Assembly (NCBI GenBank): GCA_905213875.1
Contig: CAJMJN010000010.1
Coordinates: 1 to 44,430 of the forward strand
Direction: 5' to 3'
DNA length: 44,430 nt
From: an uncultured Clostridium sp.
GTDB taxonomy: Bacteria; Bacillota; Clostridia; TANB77; CAG-508
Shown piece after piece: positions 18,801-27,595 of this stretch. The notes under the pieces are model-generated. The model had not been told where the DNA came from, did not search any database, and was given only the letters and a program-made list of their open reading frames with translations. The position numbers were made by a program, and so were the translations under genes. Numbering within the stretch: the first letter of the stretch is position 1; each line of letters opens with the position of its first letter.

Positions 18801-18866
18801 GCAAGATTCCCCTTTGTATATACAAAGAGTTCTTGCTACTTCGTAGATTAAATGGGAGTAACTCCC
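18799..18866. other. Candidate oriT: nested inverted repeats upstream of mobC
   Basis: AGCAAGA (18800-18806) is repeated inverted as TCTTGCT (18831-18837), enclosing the palindrome TTTGTATATACAAA (18813-18826); a GGGAGTAACTCCC hairpin lies at 18854-18866. The stretch sits in the only gap between the parB-like gene and mobC/relaxase, the usual place of oriT in such elements. The nic site cannot be fixed from sequence alone. A terminator is less likely because no T run follows the outer stem. Confidence 0.45.
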
Positions 18867-18896
18867 AAACCCTTTATTATACTAGGAGGTGTTATT

Positions 18897-19187
18897 ATAA
18901 GGAAAGAAACACAAATCAATTTAAGAATATCATTAAAAGATAAAAAAGAAATTGAAAAAAAGGCTCAAAAGTGTAAAATGAATTTTTCAGAATATATGAT
19001 TGCTAGTTCGCTAAATACAAATATTATTGTAGAAAAGGATAATAGTGAATATATAACAGAATTAAGAAGAATAGGAAACAATATAAATCAAATAACCAAA
19101 AAGGTAAATCAAGGAATTATTAAAGAAATAAATCTAAATGAAGTAAAGAAAGAGTTGAATAAAATATGGCAATTGTTAAGTTCATAA
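18897..19187 (+). CDS. mobC: MobC-like relaxosome accessory protein, likely ATA start
   Basis: About 97 residues, (M)RKETQINLRISLKDKKEIEK followed by KCKMNFSEYMIASSLNTNI: a ribbon-helix-helix N-terminus and a helical C-terminus with ELRRIGNNINQITKKVNQG, the pattern of MobC proteins that bind oriT and help the relaxase. The strong SD AGGAGGT (18884-18890) is followed 6 bases later by ATA 18897 in frame, where homologues would have ATG. The only upstream in-frame ATG (18852) has no SD and lies in a hairpin. The 3' end overlaps the relaxase gene by 22 bases. Confidence 0.75.
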   Translation: MRKETQINLRISLKDKKEIEKKAQKCKMNFSEYMIASSLNTNIIVEKDNSEYITELRRIGNNINQITKKVNQGIIKEINLNEVKKELNKIWQLLSS

Positions 19188-20110
19188 ATAATAATGCAAC
19201 ACTAAAAACAACCCTTAATTATATTATGAAGGAAGAAAAGACAGAAAACAAACTTATTGCAGGGAAAGATTGTATAGCAGAGAATGCTCTTGAGGAAATG
19301 AACGCAATAAAGAAACAATATAACAAATATAGAAAAGGTAGAGATAAGATTCATTTTATTCAGTCTTTTTCTCCAAAAGATAATATAACACCTGAACTTG
19401 CAAATGAAATAGGAATGAAAATGGCTGAATATTTCAAAGGCTTTCAAGTAGTTGTTGCAACCCATATAGATAAAAATCATTTACATAACCATATAGTTTT
19501 AAATAGTGTAAATTTTGAAAATGGATTGAAATTTCATCAAAGTAAAAGTGATTTACAAAAAATAAAAAAATTTTCTGATCAGTTGTGTAAAGAATATGGA
19601 TTAACAATAACAGAAGAAAAGGCAAAAGTTGATGATATAAAGATAAATGAATATAAGTCAAGACAAAAAGGCGAAAGTTGGAAATATAAACTAGAGAAGG
19701 ATATTGACTTGTGTATGAAAAAATCTAATAACAAATTTGAGTTCTTTAAAGAGATGAACTCTTTAGGATATAAAGTAACTTGGACAAAAGAAAGAAAAAA
19801 TATAACTTTTACTACTCCTGATGGAAAGAAATGTAGAGATAGAAAGTTACACAATGTTAAATATTTAAAAGATAATATGGAAAAATATTTCTTGGAAAAA
19901 GAAATTATAAATAAAAATAAAGTAAAAAATTTTGAAACTACCAAAAGATATTATTCAGATAGTATTACAAGAAACCTTATATACTTATTTAAAGAAAAAA
20001 ATGATGAATATATAAAGGCTTTATATAGTACAAATAGAGAATATGGAACAAATGCAAAAAAAGAATATGCTAGAAAGATGAGTTATAGTAGTGAAGAAAT
20101 TGAAATGTAA
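19166..20110 (+). CDS. Relaxase/mobilization nuclease (MobA/VirD2 family)
   Basis: 314 residues. The N-terminal relaxase domain starts MAIVKFINNNATLKTTLNYI (candidate catalytic Tyr19) and carries the metal-binding triad HIDKNHLHNH at residues 100-109 (H100, H107, H109). It would nick oriT, stay bound to the 5' end and lead the strand into the recipient. The protein is short compared with many relaxases of this type, which carry longer C-terminal regions; its end is Lys-rich with no sign of a frameshift. The start lies inside mobC, a coupling typical of this pair. Confidence 0.88.
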   Translation: MAIVKFINNNATLKTTLNYIMKEEKTENKLIAGKDCIAENALEEMNAIKKQYNKYRKGRDKIHFIQSFSPKDNITPELANEIGMKMAEYFKGFQVVVATHIDKNHLHNHIVLNSVNFENGLKFHQSKSDLQKIKKFSDQLCKEYGLTITEEKAKVDDIKINEYKSRQKGESWKYKLEKDIDLCMKKSNNKFEFFKEMNSLGYKVTWTKERKNITFTTPDGKKCRDRKLHNVKYLKDNMEKYFLEKEIINKNKVKNFETTKRYYSDSITRNLIYLFKEKNDEYIKALYSTNREYGTNAKKEYARKMSYSSEEIEM

Positions 20111-20124
20111 AGAGGTGGTTAAAT

Positions 20125-20493
20125 ATTGATAAAACACTAACAATAAAATTATTAGTAGTCGAAAAAGATAAAGAACCTTATGAAAAGACAGTAAGAAATA
20201 GATTAGAACATTTTAGAAAATTAGTAGGTAGTGAAAATATTGAAGTCGTAATGTTAGATAGAGGTTCATTATTGATTTTTGATTCTGAAGCAAAAGAAAA
20301 AAATTTACCAGTTAATAGAAAAATTGAAAATACATATAAAATTAGAGGAACATTTTTGATTACTGGAAATGATGAACTTGAGCAAGATTTTAAAGATTTA
20401 TCTGAAGAACAGATAAAAGAATATAAAGAAGAATTTAAAATAGAAAAAGAATTGAATAAAGAAATTGAAAATGGAGATGATATGGAGTTATGA
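20125..20493 (+). CDS. DUF3846-like protein, likely ATT start
   Basis: About 122 residues. The frame reads DKTLTIKLLVVEKDKEPYEK, then a beta/alpha region ending NRKIENTYKIRGTFLITGND, similar to DUF3846-type small proteins of ICEs, and an acidic helical tail. No ATG, GTG or TTG lies in frame before the first conserved residues; AGAGGTGG (20111-20118) stands 6 bases before an in-frame ATT at 20125, the probable start. ATG 20251 would cut off the conserved part. The last bases overlap the VirD4 gene (ATGA). Function unknown. Confidence 0.6.
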   Translation: MDKTLTIKLLVVEKDKEPYEKTVRNRLEHFRKLVGSENIEVVMLDRGSLLIFDSEAKEKNLPVNRKIENTYKIRGTFLITGNDELEQDFKDLSEEQIKEYKEEFKIEKELNKEIENGDDMEL

Positions 20494-22388
20494 AAAAAGA
20501 AAAAATAATATCATTTTTTATTTTTTCAATATTTTGTATTCCAATAAGTTGGGTAATGGCAGTATTTATACATTGCACATTAAAACATATAAAATTTTCT
20601 ATTGAGATGGTAACGAATATAAATTTTGAAAAGGGTTTGATACTCTTATTTTTTTTATCTTTTATATTTTCTATAATTTCATTAGCGATTATATTTTTAT
20701 TAGAAAATAATAGCACTATGAAAAGTGAAGTTAATAAAATAACTAATAATATAGTTACTCCTAAACCAATAGGACAAGGGCAACACGGAACAAGTAGGTG
20801 GTTAACAGATAAAGAATTTGAAAAAATTTATAAATATAATGTTATAAAAAATGAGAAAACCAAAAGAAAATGGAAGTGGTTAAATAGAATAGAAAGTAAA
20901 CTATATATAAAAAAAGTAAAATTATTTGGAAAAAATAAAAATAAATGTAAAAGTGGTGGTTTAGTTGTAGGATATGAAAGAAACAAGCGATTTGAAAAAA
21001 TTTATTATATAGACGATAATATTCATTCTTTAGTAGTAGGTGCGACTAGAAGTGGTAAGAGCAGGTGTGTTGTACTAGAAACAATAGGAAACTTAGCACT
21101 AGCAGGAGAGTCAATGATAATTTCCGATCCCAAATCGGAATTATATCACTATACTTCAAAATATCTTGAAGAAAACGGATATAAAATTATTACATTAGAC
21201 TTTAAAAATCCATTAAAATCATCAAGATATAATTTTTTACAACCTGTTATTGACGCAGTAAATCAAAATGATTATAGAAAAGCAGAGGAATTATCTTGGG
21301 ATATTACACAAAGTCTTGTAGGAAATGAAGAAAGTAAAATGGAGAAAATTTGGAAGGATGGAGAAATGTCTGTTATAGCAGGGGCAATAATGTCAGTAGT
21401 TTTTGACAACAAACAACATCCTGAATATCAAAATCTTACAAATGTTTATACTTTTATTTCAGAAATGTGTAAGCCTGTAGGAAATTCAATGCCAATAAAT
21501 AAATATATAGAAACATTAAAACCTGAACATCCAGCAAGTAATATTTTTGGAGTAGCACGAATTGCACCTGAGAAAACGAGAGGTAGTTTTTTTACTTCAG
21601 CACTTGCAACATTAAGATTATTTACAAGTAAATCAATTTACACAATGACATGTATAAGCGATTTTAAATTATCAGATGCAGGAAAAGAAAAGGTTGCAAC
21701 ATACATTATTCTTCCTGATGAAAAAACAACCTATTATTCGATTGCATCTTTATTTGTATATCAAAATTATGTAGCACTTGTAAATCTTGCAGACGAAAAT
21801 GGAGGAGAACTTCCTAATAGAGTAAATTATATATTAGATGAATTTGGAAATTTTACAACAATACCAGCTTTTTCTAATATGCTAACAGTAGCAGGAGGAA
21901 GAAATATAAGGTTTAATATATTTTTACAATCGTTTGCACAACTTGATAATAAATATGGCAAGGAAATTGCAGAAAATATCCGTGATAATTGTCAAAATTG
22001 GATCTATCTTAAAACTGCCAGTACAGAAACGGCTACCATAATATCTAAAAAACTTGGGAATTATACAACTTCAAGTTATAGCAGATCAAGTAGTTATAGT
22101 AGATATTCTAATAGTAATAGTTCTGAGTCTATGAATTTTATAAGTAGAGCATTATTAACGGAAGATGAAATAATGAGAATTGAACGACCCTATGTATTAC
22201 AATGTGAAACAGGAATATATCCTAGAATAACAAAGTTGCCTGATATTTCTAAATGGAATTTTAATAGGCTTTATGGAATGGGAAATAAAGAACAAAATAG
22301 AAAACTAAGAGAAAAAAGAGAGAGTGAACGACAAGAAAGAAAAGATGAAGATATAAAACTTTGGGGAATTTGGAATTATTTTAGATAA
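20490..22388 (+). CDS. VirD4/TraG-type coupling protein (T4CP)
   Basis: 632 residues. Two N-terminal membrane helices (about 6-30 and 47-70) are followed by GQHGTSRWLTDKEF, the Walker A GATRSGKS near 184, the SDPKSELYHYTSKYL motif, and Walker B LDEFGNF near 449 with GGRNIRFNIFLQSFAQL after it. It is the ATPase that hands the relaxase-DNA complex to the conjugation channel at the inner face of the membrane. The C-terminus is a charged tail. Start ATG overlaps the stop of the preceding gene. Confidence 0.93.
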   Translation: MKKEKIISFFIFSIFCIPISWVMAVFIHCTLKHIKFSIEMVTNINFEKGLILLFFLSFIFSIISLAIIFLLENNSTMKSEVNKITNNIVTPKPIGQGQHGTSRWLTDKEFEKIYKYNVIKNEKTKRKWKWLNRIESKLYIKKVKLFGKNKNKCKSGGLVVGYERNKRFEKIYYIDDNIHSLVVGATRSGKSRCVVLETIGNLALAGESMIISDPKSELYHYTSKYLEENGYKIITLDFKNPLKSSRYNFLQPVIDAVNQNDYRKAEELSWDITQSLVGNEESKMEKIWKDGEMSVIAGAIMSVVFDNKQHPEYQNLTNVYTFISEMCKPVGNSMPINKYIETLKPEHPASNIFGVARIAPEKTRGSFFTSALATLRLFTSKSIYTMTCISDFKLSDAGKEKVATYIILPDEKTTYYSIASLFVYQNYVALVNLADENGGELPNRVNYILDEFGNFTTIPAFSNMLTVAGGRNIRFNIFLQSFAQLDNKYGKEIAENIRDNCQNWIYLKTASTETATIISKKLGNYTTSSYSRSSSYSRYSNSNSSESMNFISRALLTEDEIMRIERPYVLQCETGIYPRITKLPDISKWNFNRLYGMGNKEQNRKLREKRESERQERKDEDIKLWGIWNYFR

Positions 22389-22432
22389 AGAAGTTTTATA
22401 TGTATTTTTAGATTAGAATATATATAAAAACA

Positions 22433-22508
22433 CTCTAACTTATCTGCAAATAAGTTAGAGCAGTATTCATTTAAAAGTTTTGGTCGACTAAATAAATGAA
22501 TTGTTTTT
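22433..22508 (+). terminator. Double hairpin with terminator after virD4
   Basis: CTCTAACTTAT (22433-22443) pairs with ATAAGTTAGAG (22450-22460). A second stem, ATTCATTTA (22465-22473) with TAAATGAAT (22493-22501), is followed by a T run (22503-22508). The second is the likelier terminator; the first, with no T run, may be a processing or stabilising hairpin. The rest of the gap 22389-22555 is AT-rich with no clear promoter. Confidence 0.55.
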
Positions 22509-22555
22509 TATTATATATATAATCTTCTAAAAAATCAAGAGGGAGGATTTTATGT

Positions 22556-22906
22556 ATGTTAAAAAAGATAAAGACAAAAATAAGAAAAAATTTAAAAGTA
22601 ATAGAAAAGATAGGACTTGCTACAACAAGTCTTTTATTTTACACCAACACTTGTTTTGCAGGAGTTGGAGACAGCAAACTAGCAACAGGAACAACAAACT
22701 TAATAAATGATTTGACAAACTGGTTACTTATAGTTGCACCAATACTTACAGTATTATTAGTTGGCTATTATTTATTAAGAAAATCAGCATCAGATGAAAT
22801 GGATTCAAAAAGATGGGATACAAGAATAAAAATTGCTTTAATATGTTGTATAGGTGTAGTAGTTGCTAGTGGGCTTATTACAATTATAATTGGATATTAC
22901 AAATAA
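22556..22906 (+). CDS. VirB2/TrbC-like pilin candidate (small membrane protein)
   Basis: 116 residues. A long signal-like segment ends near TNTCFAGVGDSKLATG, followed by two hydrophobic helices (about 50-70 and 91-113) separated by a charged loop, KSASDEMDSKRWDTRIK. This is the layout of VirB2/TrbC-like or Mbov_0395-type pilin-like proteins in Gram-positive ICEs. SD GGGAGG lies 9 bases before ATG 22556. It opens the T4SS gene set and is followed 11 bases later by the VirB6-like gene. Confidence 0.65.
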   Translation: MLKKIKTKIRKNLKVIEKIGLATTSLLFYTNTCFAGVGDSKLATGTTNLINDLTNWLLIVAPILTVLLVGYYLLRKSASDEMDSKRWDTRIKIALICCIGVVVASGLITIIIGYYK

Positions 22907-22917
22907 GAGGTGGTTTA

Positions 22918-23775
22918 ATGGAATCTATATTGACAAATCTAATAACAAGTATTATTGGAAGTGTTGATAATTCTATAAATGAAGCCTTTAATGGTTTAAT
23001 GGATTTATGCTTTAATGCAGAATATACATTAACACATAATTTTGGAATAGCAGTATTATCATTTGATAATTTAAAAACACTAATTACATCATTTGCATTA
23101 TGCTTAATCATACTAAAATTTTTAAAAAAAGGATTTGATATTTATATTTTATGGACAGAGGGGGAAAGTGATACTCCACCTCTTACATTTATAATGTACT
23201 TTATAAGAGCAATAGTAATGGTATTAAGTACATCAATATTATGGGACTGGGTTGTGGAAATAATAAAAAGTTTTGGAAATTCATTGTTAAGTGCAATGAG
23301 TTTTTCTACAACATTTACTTTAACAACTGCTATTGTGAACTTTGCTACTGGAGGAATATTTAGTGCAATTATAGGGATAGTAGCAATTATTTTATATTTT
23401 GTATTATATATACAATTTATTATGAGAGGATTAGAAATATGGATATTAAAAATAGGTTTCCCAATTGCCTGTGTTGGATTAGTACAAGCAGATGGTGGAG
23501 CATTTAATTCATATTTTGAAAAAATATTGAAAAGTATGATAACAGTTATAGTTCAAATAATATTGTGTAAATTATCAATGATGTTGATAGCAAGTTCACA
23601 ATTTATATATACTATCGCAGCGATTATTTTAGCATTAAAAACACCAAGATTTTTACAAGATATTATGATGGTATCAGGTGGTGGACTTGGAAGTGCTATA
23701 AACACAACAAGTAAAACAATAGAACTTTCAGGACAATTAAAACGAAAATTTTCACAACTAAGGAAAGTGAAGTGA
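22918..23775 (+). CDS. VirB6/TrbL-like polytopic channel protein
   Basis: 285 residues with five or more hydrophobic helices and conserved-looking segments FDIYILWTEGESDTPPLTFI and RGLEIWILKIGFPIACVGLV, as in the TrbL/VirB6 proteins of Tn1549-like ICEs. It would form part of the inner-membrane transfer channel. SD AGAGGTGG is directly upstream. The C-terminus (GGGLGSAINTTSKTIELSGQ onward) is polar and probably cytoplasmic. Confidence 0.75.
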   Translation: MESILTNLITSIIGSVDNSINEAFNGLMDLCFNAEYTLTHNFGIAVLSFDNLKTLITSFALCLIILKFLKKGFDIYILWTEGESDTPPLTFIMYFIRAIVMVLSTSILWDWVVEIIKSFGNSLLSAMSFSTTFTLTTAIVNFATGGIFSAIIGIVAIILYFVLYIQFIMRGLEIWILKIGFPIACVGLVQADGGAFNSYFEKILKSMITVIVQIILCKLSMMLIASSQFIYTIAAIILALKTPRFLQDIMMVSGGGLGSAINTTSKTIELSGQLKRKFSQLRKVK

Positions 23776-23779
23776 GATA

Positions 23780-23992
23780 ATGGATATTTTAAATGAAATG
23801 ATAAATGTGCTAAGAATAGCCATTATTCCGATAGGGGTAACTGGAAGAGTAATATATTGCTTAATTAAAATGATTTATGATGAAGAGGCACAAGGTTCAT
23901 ATAAGAAAAAAATAAGTAATACTATTATATTTGGAATTTTATCAGAATTAACATTTGTTATAAAAGATTTGATTACAAATTATTACTCGTAA
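23780..23992 (+). CDS. Small conjugation-associated membrane protein
   Basis: 70 residues, MDILNEMINVLRIAIIPIGV then a second hydrophobic helix (SNTIIFGILSELTFVIKDLI) after a charged loop (MIYDEEAQGSYKKK). Proteins of this size and topology follow the VirB6-like gene in related ICEs, but I know no function for them. The gene lies 4 bases after the VirB6-like gene. Confidence 0.6.
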   Translation: MDILNEMINVLRIAIIPIGVTGRVIYCLIKMIYDEEAQGSYKKKISNTIIFGILSELTFVIKDLITNYYS

Positions 23993-24019
23993 TTATAGTA
24001 ATATCAAGGCTTTCAATAC

Positions 24020-24040
24020 GATTCCCTAATTAGGGAATCA
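24020..24040. promoter_or_regulatory. Second copy of the palindrome, upstream of the PrgI/VirB4 operon
   Basis: GATTCCCTAATTAGGGAATC at 24020-24039, plus the next A, is identical over 21 bases to 18345-18365 in the parB-like gene. It lies in the short gap after 23992, only a few bases before the SD of the PrgI gene, where a bound protein (or the RNA hairpin) could affect expression of the T4SS operon. Confidence 0.65.
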
Positions 24041-24057
24041 AGAAAGGAATGATAAAA

Positions 24058-24393
24058 ATGAATAGTGAAGAAAAAGATTATAAACTATATGTTCCAAGTA
24101 ATGTAAAAACAAGATTGGAATTTTTTAATGGTTTTGGTATATCAGAACTAATCACAACTGCAATTATGGCAGGTTGTTTCCTACCTATTAGTTTTATTGT
24201 ATATAAAATTAAAGGTAGTTTTTTAATTCCTATAATAATTGAATTTATAGTTATTGCAGGAACAATAATGATGACAACTAAAGACTCAAACAACTTATGT
24301 GTTGTAACACAGATTAAATTTATGATTGAATTTAGCAAAATGCAGAAAAAATTTGATTATGAATATTATAACAAATTAAAAGATGGAGAGTGA
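24058..24393 (+). CDS. PrgI family conjugation protein
   Basis: 111 residues with a short N-terminal strand region (YKLYVPSNVKTRLEFFNGFG), two membrane helices (about 27-45 and 52-72) and a helical cytoplasmic tail. This is the PrgI family, a VirB3-like partner that nearly always precedes VirB4 in Gram-positive conjugation systems, as it does here. ATG 24049 is in frame, but the SD AAAGGA ends directly before it, so ATG 24058 is the likelier start. Confidence 0.85.
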   Translation: MNSEEKDYKLYVPSNVKTRLEFFNGFGISELITTAIMAGCFLPISFIVYKIKGSFLIPIIIEFIVIAGTIMMTTKDSNNLCVVTQIKFMIEFSKMQKKFDYEYYNKLKDGE

Positions 24394-24397
24394 TTTA

Positions 24398-25030
24398 ATG
24401 TTTGAATTTTTTAAAAGGCTATTTTCTAAAAACAAAAATGAAATAGAAACTTGTAATTCAGAAATCGGAATATTAGATATAAGAAACAATTACATATATA
24501 CAATTGATGGAAATACAATTGCAATATTAAAAATAGAAACAATAAATACATCATTATTAACAAATAAAGAAAAAGTAAATTTAATAAATGAATTATCATT
24601 TAATTTAGCAGATGAAAGTGAAGAAATGAAATTTTATATTATGCCGAGTGCAATAGACATAACAAAATTTCAGGACAATATACTTGCAATTTTAGAAAAT
24701 GTTGATAATCCAATAAGAAAAAGGTTATTAAGAGAAGAATTACAAGAAATGCAAATACGATCATTGAATGGAGAAATATGTAAAAAACAATGCTTTTTAA
24801 TAATATATAAAAAAACAGAAGATAATTGTGAAAAAGAATTATTAAAAAGAAGTATTGCATTAGAGCAAAAATTCTCAAATTGTGGAATTAGATTAGAATT
24901 ATTGGACGAAACAGAACTAATCAGAGTATGTAATAGTTTCCTAAATATGAATTATGCAACAAGAGAAAATGAATTAGATATGGAGGAAAGAATACCTAAA
25001 ATTTCTTTAAAAGAGGAGGTGGAAAAATGA
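24398..25030 (+). CDS. VirB4 N-terminal-like protein (separate gene)
   Basis: 210 residues, starting MFEFFKRLFSKNKNEIETCN, with a mixed alpha/beta fold (GILDIRNNYIYTIDGNTIAI, FYIMPSAIDITKF, CFLIIYKKTEDNCEKELL). Proteins like this in Tn1549-type ICEs correspond to the N-terminal domain of VirB4 encoded as its own gene. The start is ATG 24398, chosen over ATG 24383 because GGAG at 24386-24389 fits it. Its stop overlaps the VirB4 ATPase gene by 4 bases (ATGA), implying coupled translation and a shared complex. Confidence 0.65.
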   Translation: MFEFFKRLFSKNKNEIETCNSEIGILDIRNNYIYTIDGNTIAILKIETINTSLLTNKEKVNLINELSFNLADESEEMKFYIMPSAIDITKFQDNILAILENVDNPIRKRLLREELQEMQIRSLNGEICKKQCFLIIYKKTEDNCEKELLKRSIALEQKFSNCGIRLELLDETELIRVCNSFLNMNYATRENELDMEERIPKISLKEEVEK

Positions 25031-26859
25031 GAGAAAAGCAACGCAATAGAATAAAATTTAATAAAGCAATATCAAATATTCTAACACCCATTGGTGGACT
25101 TGAATATAAAAAGAAACATTTTAGAATTGGAGATATTTTAGGCGAAGTATTTATTATAACAAAATATCCACAAGATGTAAAAATGGGTTGGATAGAAGAT
25201 ATTTGCAATATTCCAAATACAATAACATCATTTAATGTATTGCCTACTGATAAAGAAATACTGATGCAGAAAATAAGCAAAGGAAAATTTGATAATGAAA
25301 ATAGCCTTGAAGGTGTAACTGATGAAATATTAAGACAAAGACTTGAAAGGGAAATTGAAGATGCTAAGGAACTTATAAATAGGCTTGATAACAGAGGCGA
25401 AACATTAGTATATTTTGTAATTGGAATTATGGTAATTGCAGAGACAGAAGAAGAATTGAGGGAAAGAGCAAAAAATGTAACATCTAAACTAACGACAATG
25501 AGGATGAAAGGCAGATTACTAATGAACCTAAGTGAAAATGCAGTTAAACACATGTCGCCATTTTCTGTTTCAGATAAAACAATAAATAAAATTGCATCAA
25601 GAAATATGCTAGAATCTTCTTGGATAGGTGGCTTTCCATTTTCAAGTTCAGGATTTAATGATGAGGTAAATTATTATTTTGCCAAAGATACAAATGGAGG
25701 AGCAATTGTATTAGACCTTTGGAAAAGAGGTGGAGATAGGACAAATTCTAATGTTGTTATAACTGGAACTGCTGGAGTAGGAAAAAGTACTGTCGCAAAA
25801 CATTTAATATTAAAAGAATATATGATGGGAACTAAGCAAGTTATCATAGATCCTGAACGCGAGTACCGAGATATGACCTATAATTTGGATGGAAACTGGA
25901 TAGATGTTGGAAGTGGTAGAGGTGGAATGATAAATCCTTTACAAATAAAAAGAGTTCCATTAGACGATGACACAAATACATATTTAGAAAAAATGGACGA
26001 GTCAAAAGGTATGGGAGCAATGGCATTACATTTCCAAACATTACACACATTTTTTAGACTAATTTATCCTGAAATGACATCATCAGTAGAAGCAATATTA
26101 GATGAAGTATTAGAAAAGTTATATAATAAATTTAATATTTATTGGAATACCGATATAAGAGATATTCCAAATGATAAATTTCCAATATTAGAGGATTTAT
26201 ATAACTTAATATTAGAAAATATAAAAAATGAAAAAGAAGAACTCAAAAAACAGCAATTAGTACTAATAAGAGACACATTAAGAAGTATTTGTATTGGTGC
26301 AGAGAGTTCTTTATTTAATGGAAAAACAACTGTTGATACTGATTCAGCAGTTGTTTGTTTTGATACATTTAATTTACAAAATGCAAGTGATAAAATAAAA
26401 AAAGCACAATATTTTAATATATTAACATATTGTTGGGAGCTTATGAGCAAAGATAAAGAAGAAAAAACTATGTTAGTATGTGATGAAGCATATTTACTAA
26501 TAGATCCTAAAGTTTTACAAACCATAGTATTTTTAAGAAATGTATCAAAAAGGTGTAGAAAATATGAAGGTAGTCTTGTAATTATTTCTCATTCAATTAT
26601 TGATTTTCTTGCAGATAGTGTAAGAATGTATGGACAGGCTATACTGGATATGGCTACATATAAAATTGTAATGGGAACAGATGGAGTGAACTTAGAAGAT
26701 ACAAAAGAAATTTTCAAACTTACAGAGGCTCAAGCAGATTTTTTATACAAGAAGAAAAGAAATATGGGCATTTTTATAATTGGTTCAAACAGAGTGTTTG
26801 CAAACTTTTTAGTGAAAGATAAAGAATTAAAAATCTTTGGTAGAGGTGGTGGTCGTTAG
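25027..26859 (+). CDS. virB4: VirB4 family T4SS ATPase
   Basis: 610 residues. The Walker A GTAGVGKST lies near 248, followed by KQVIIDPEREYRDM. Walker B LVCDEAYLL lies near 484, then VSKRCRKYEGSLVIISHSII and an Arg-finger-like region to the end. The energy-providing ATPase of the mating-pair channel at the cytoplasmic membrane. SD AGAGGAGG at the end of the previous gene. Together with the 210-residue protein before it, the length equals a complete VirB4. Confidence 0.93.
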   Translation: MREKQRNRIKFNKAISNILTPIGGLEYKKKHFRIGDILGEVFIITKYPQDVKMGWIEDICNIPNTITSFNVLPTDKEILMQKISKGKFDNENSLEGVTDEILRQRLEREIEDAKELINRLDNRGETLVYFVIGIMVIAETEEELRERAKNVTSKLTTMRMKGRLLMNLSENAVKHMSPFSVSDKTINKIASRNMLESSWIGGFPFSSSGFNDEVNYYFAKDTNGGAIVLDLWKRGGDRTNSNVVITGTAGVGKSTVAKHLILKEYMMGTKQVIIDPEREYRDMTYNLDGNWIDVGSGRGGMINPLQIKRVPLDDDTNTYLEKMDESKGMGAMALHFQTLHTFFRLIYPEMTSSVEAILDEVLEKLYNKFNIYWNTDIRDIPNDKFPILEDLYNLILENIKNEKEELKKQQLVLIRDTLRSICIGAESSLFNGKTTVDTDSAVVCFDTFNLQNASDKIKKAQYFNILTYCWELMSKDKEEKTMLVCDEAYLLIDPKVLQTIVFLRNVSKRCRKYEGSLVIISHSIIDFLADSVRMYGQAILDMATYKIVMGTDGVNLEDTKEIFKLTEAQADFLYKKKRNMGIFIIGSNRVFANFLVKDKELKIFGRGGGR

Positions 26860-27585
26860 ATGGCGATTGATCCAGCAACTGCAAAACTAATAGCAAAAGT
26901 TGCATTAAATACATTAACAGATGAAGATAAAAGAAGAAATTTAATAATTGGTATAGTAGTGGCAATAGTGATATTCATAATGATTATCCTAATACCACTA
27001 TTTATTCTTTTATCTCCAATAGAGGCAATAAAACTTTATTTTTCAGCAGATGAAAATGGTAATATACAGGATAGTTCCTATACTTCAATGGTTGATATAA
27101 AAAATGATTATGAATCAAAAGAATTAAAAGCAGGAGATTTAGTATTTAGTGGTGGTGCTTTACCGTTACCAGTTGAAAATCCAGTTGTTACTTGTGAATT
27201 TGGTTCAAGAATACATCCTGTTACAAAAAAACAAAGTTTTCATACAGGTATGGACTTAGCAGGAAAATGGCATAGTAATATAATGGCAGTTAAGGATGGT
27301 GTTGTTGTATTTGCAGGAGTACAAAGAGGCTATGGAAATTGTGTCGAAATAGAACATAAAGATGAAAGTGGAAATACATTTTATTCGTTTTATGGGCATT
27401 TAGCAAGAATAGATGTTATTAAAGGGCAAAATGTAGCACAAGGAAATGTCATTGGAATACAAGGTGGCGACCCCAAGAAAGATCCTAACCCTGGATATAG
27501 TACAGGTAGTCATTTGCATTTTGAAATACGATTATCTTTAAGTGGAGATTACCAAAATGCTAGACCATACTTATATGGAAGTTAG
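26860..27585 (+). CDS. Membrane-anchored M23 peptidase (VirB1 role)
   Basis: 241 residues. A cytoplasmic N-terminus and one membrane helix (about 27-51) are followed by an extracytoplasmic LytM/M23 domain (about 102-228) with all zinc ligands: H128 and D132 in HTGMD, H180 in FYGHLARI, and H218/H220 in SHLHFEI. It would open peptidoglycan for the conjugation channel. Related ICE proteins (CD1108 type) often carry lysozyme and NlpC/P60 domains instead, so this is a single-domain version. It begins directly after the VirB4 stop. Confidence 0.88.
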   Translation: MAIDPATAKLIAKVALNTLTDEDKRRNLIIGIVVAIVIFIMIILIPLFILLSPIEAIKLYFSADENGNIQDSSYTSMVDIKNDYESKELKAGDLVFSGGALPLPVENPVVTCEFGSRIHPVTKKQSFHTGMDLAGKWHSNIMAVKDGVVVFAGVQRGYGNCVEIEHKDESGNTFYSFYGHLARIDVIKGQNVAQGNVIGIQGGDPKKDPNPGYSTGSHLHFEIRLSLSGDYQNARPYLYGS

Positions 27586-27595
27586 GAGATGAAGA

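Noticed and set aside
22433..22510. tRNA-like fold after virD4
   Set aside because: Two hairpins are present, but there is no acceptor stem, T-loop GTTC motif or CCA end; a terminator explains it better.
24996..25553. Open frame of 185 codons on the minus strand across the start of virB4
   Set aside because: No SD, Ser/Ile/Leu-rich antisense composition, and full overlap with the conserved virB4 frame.
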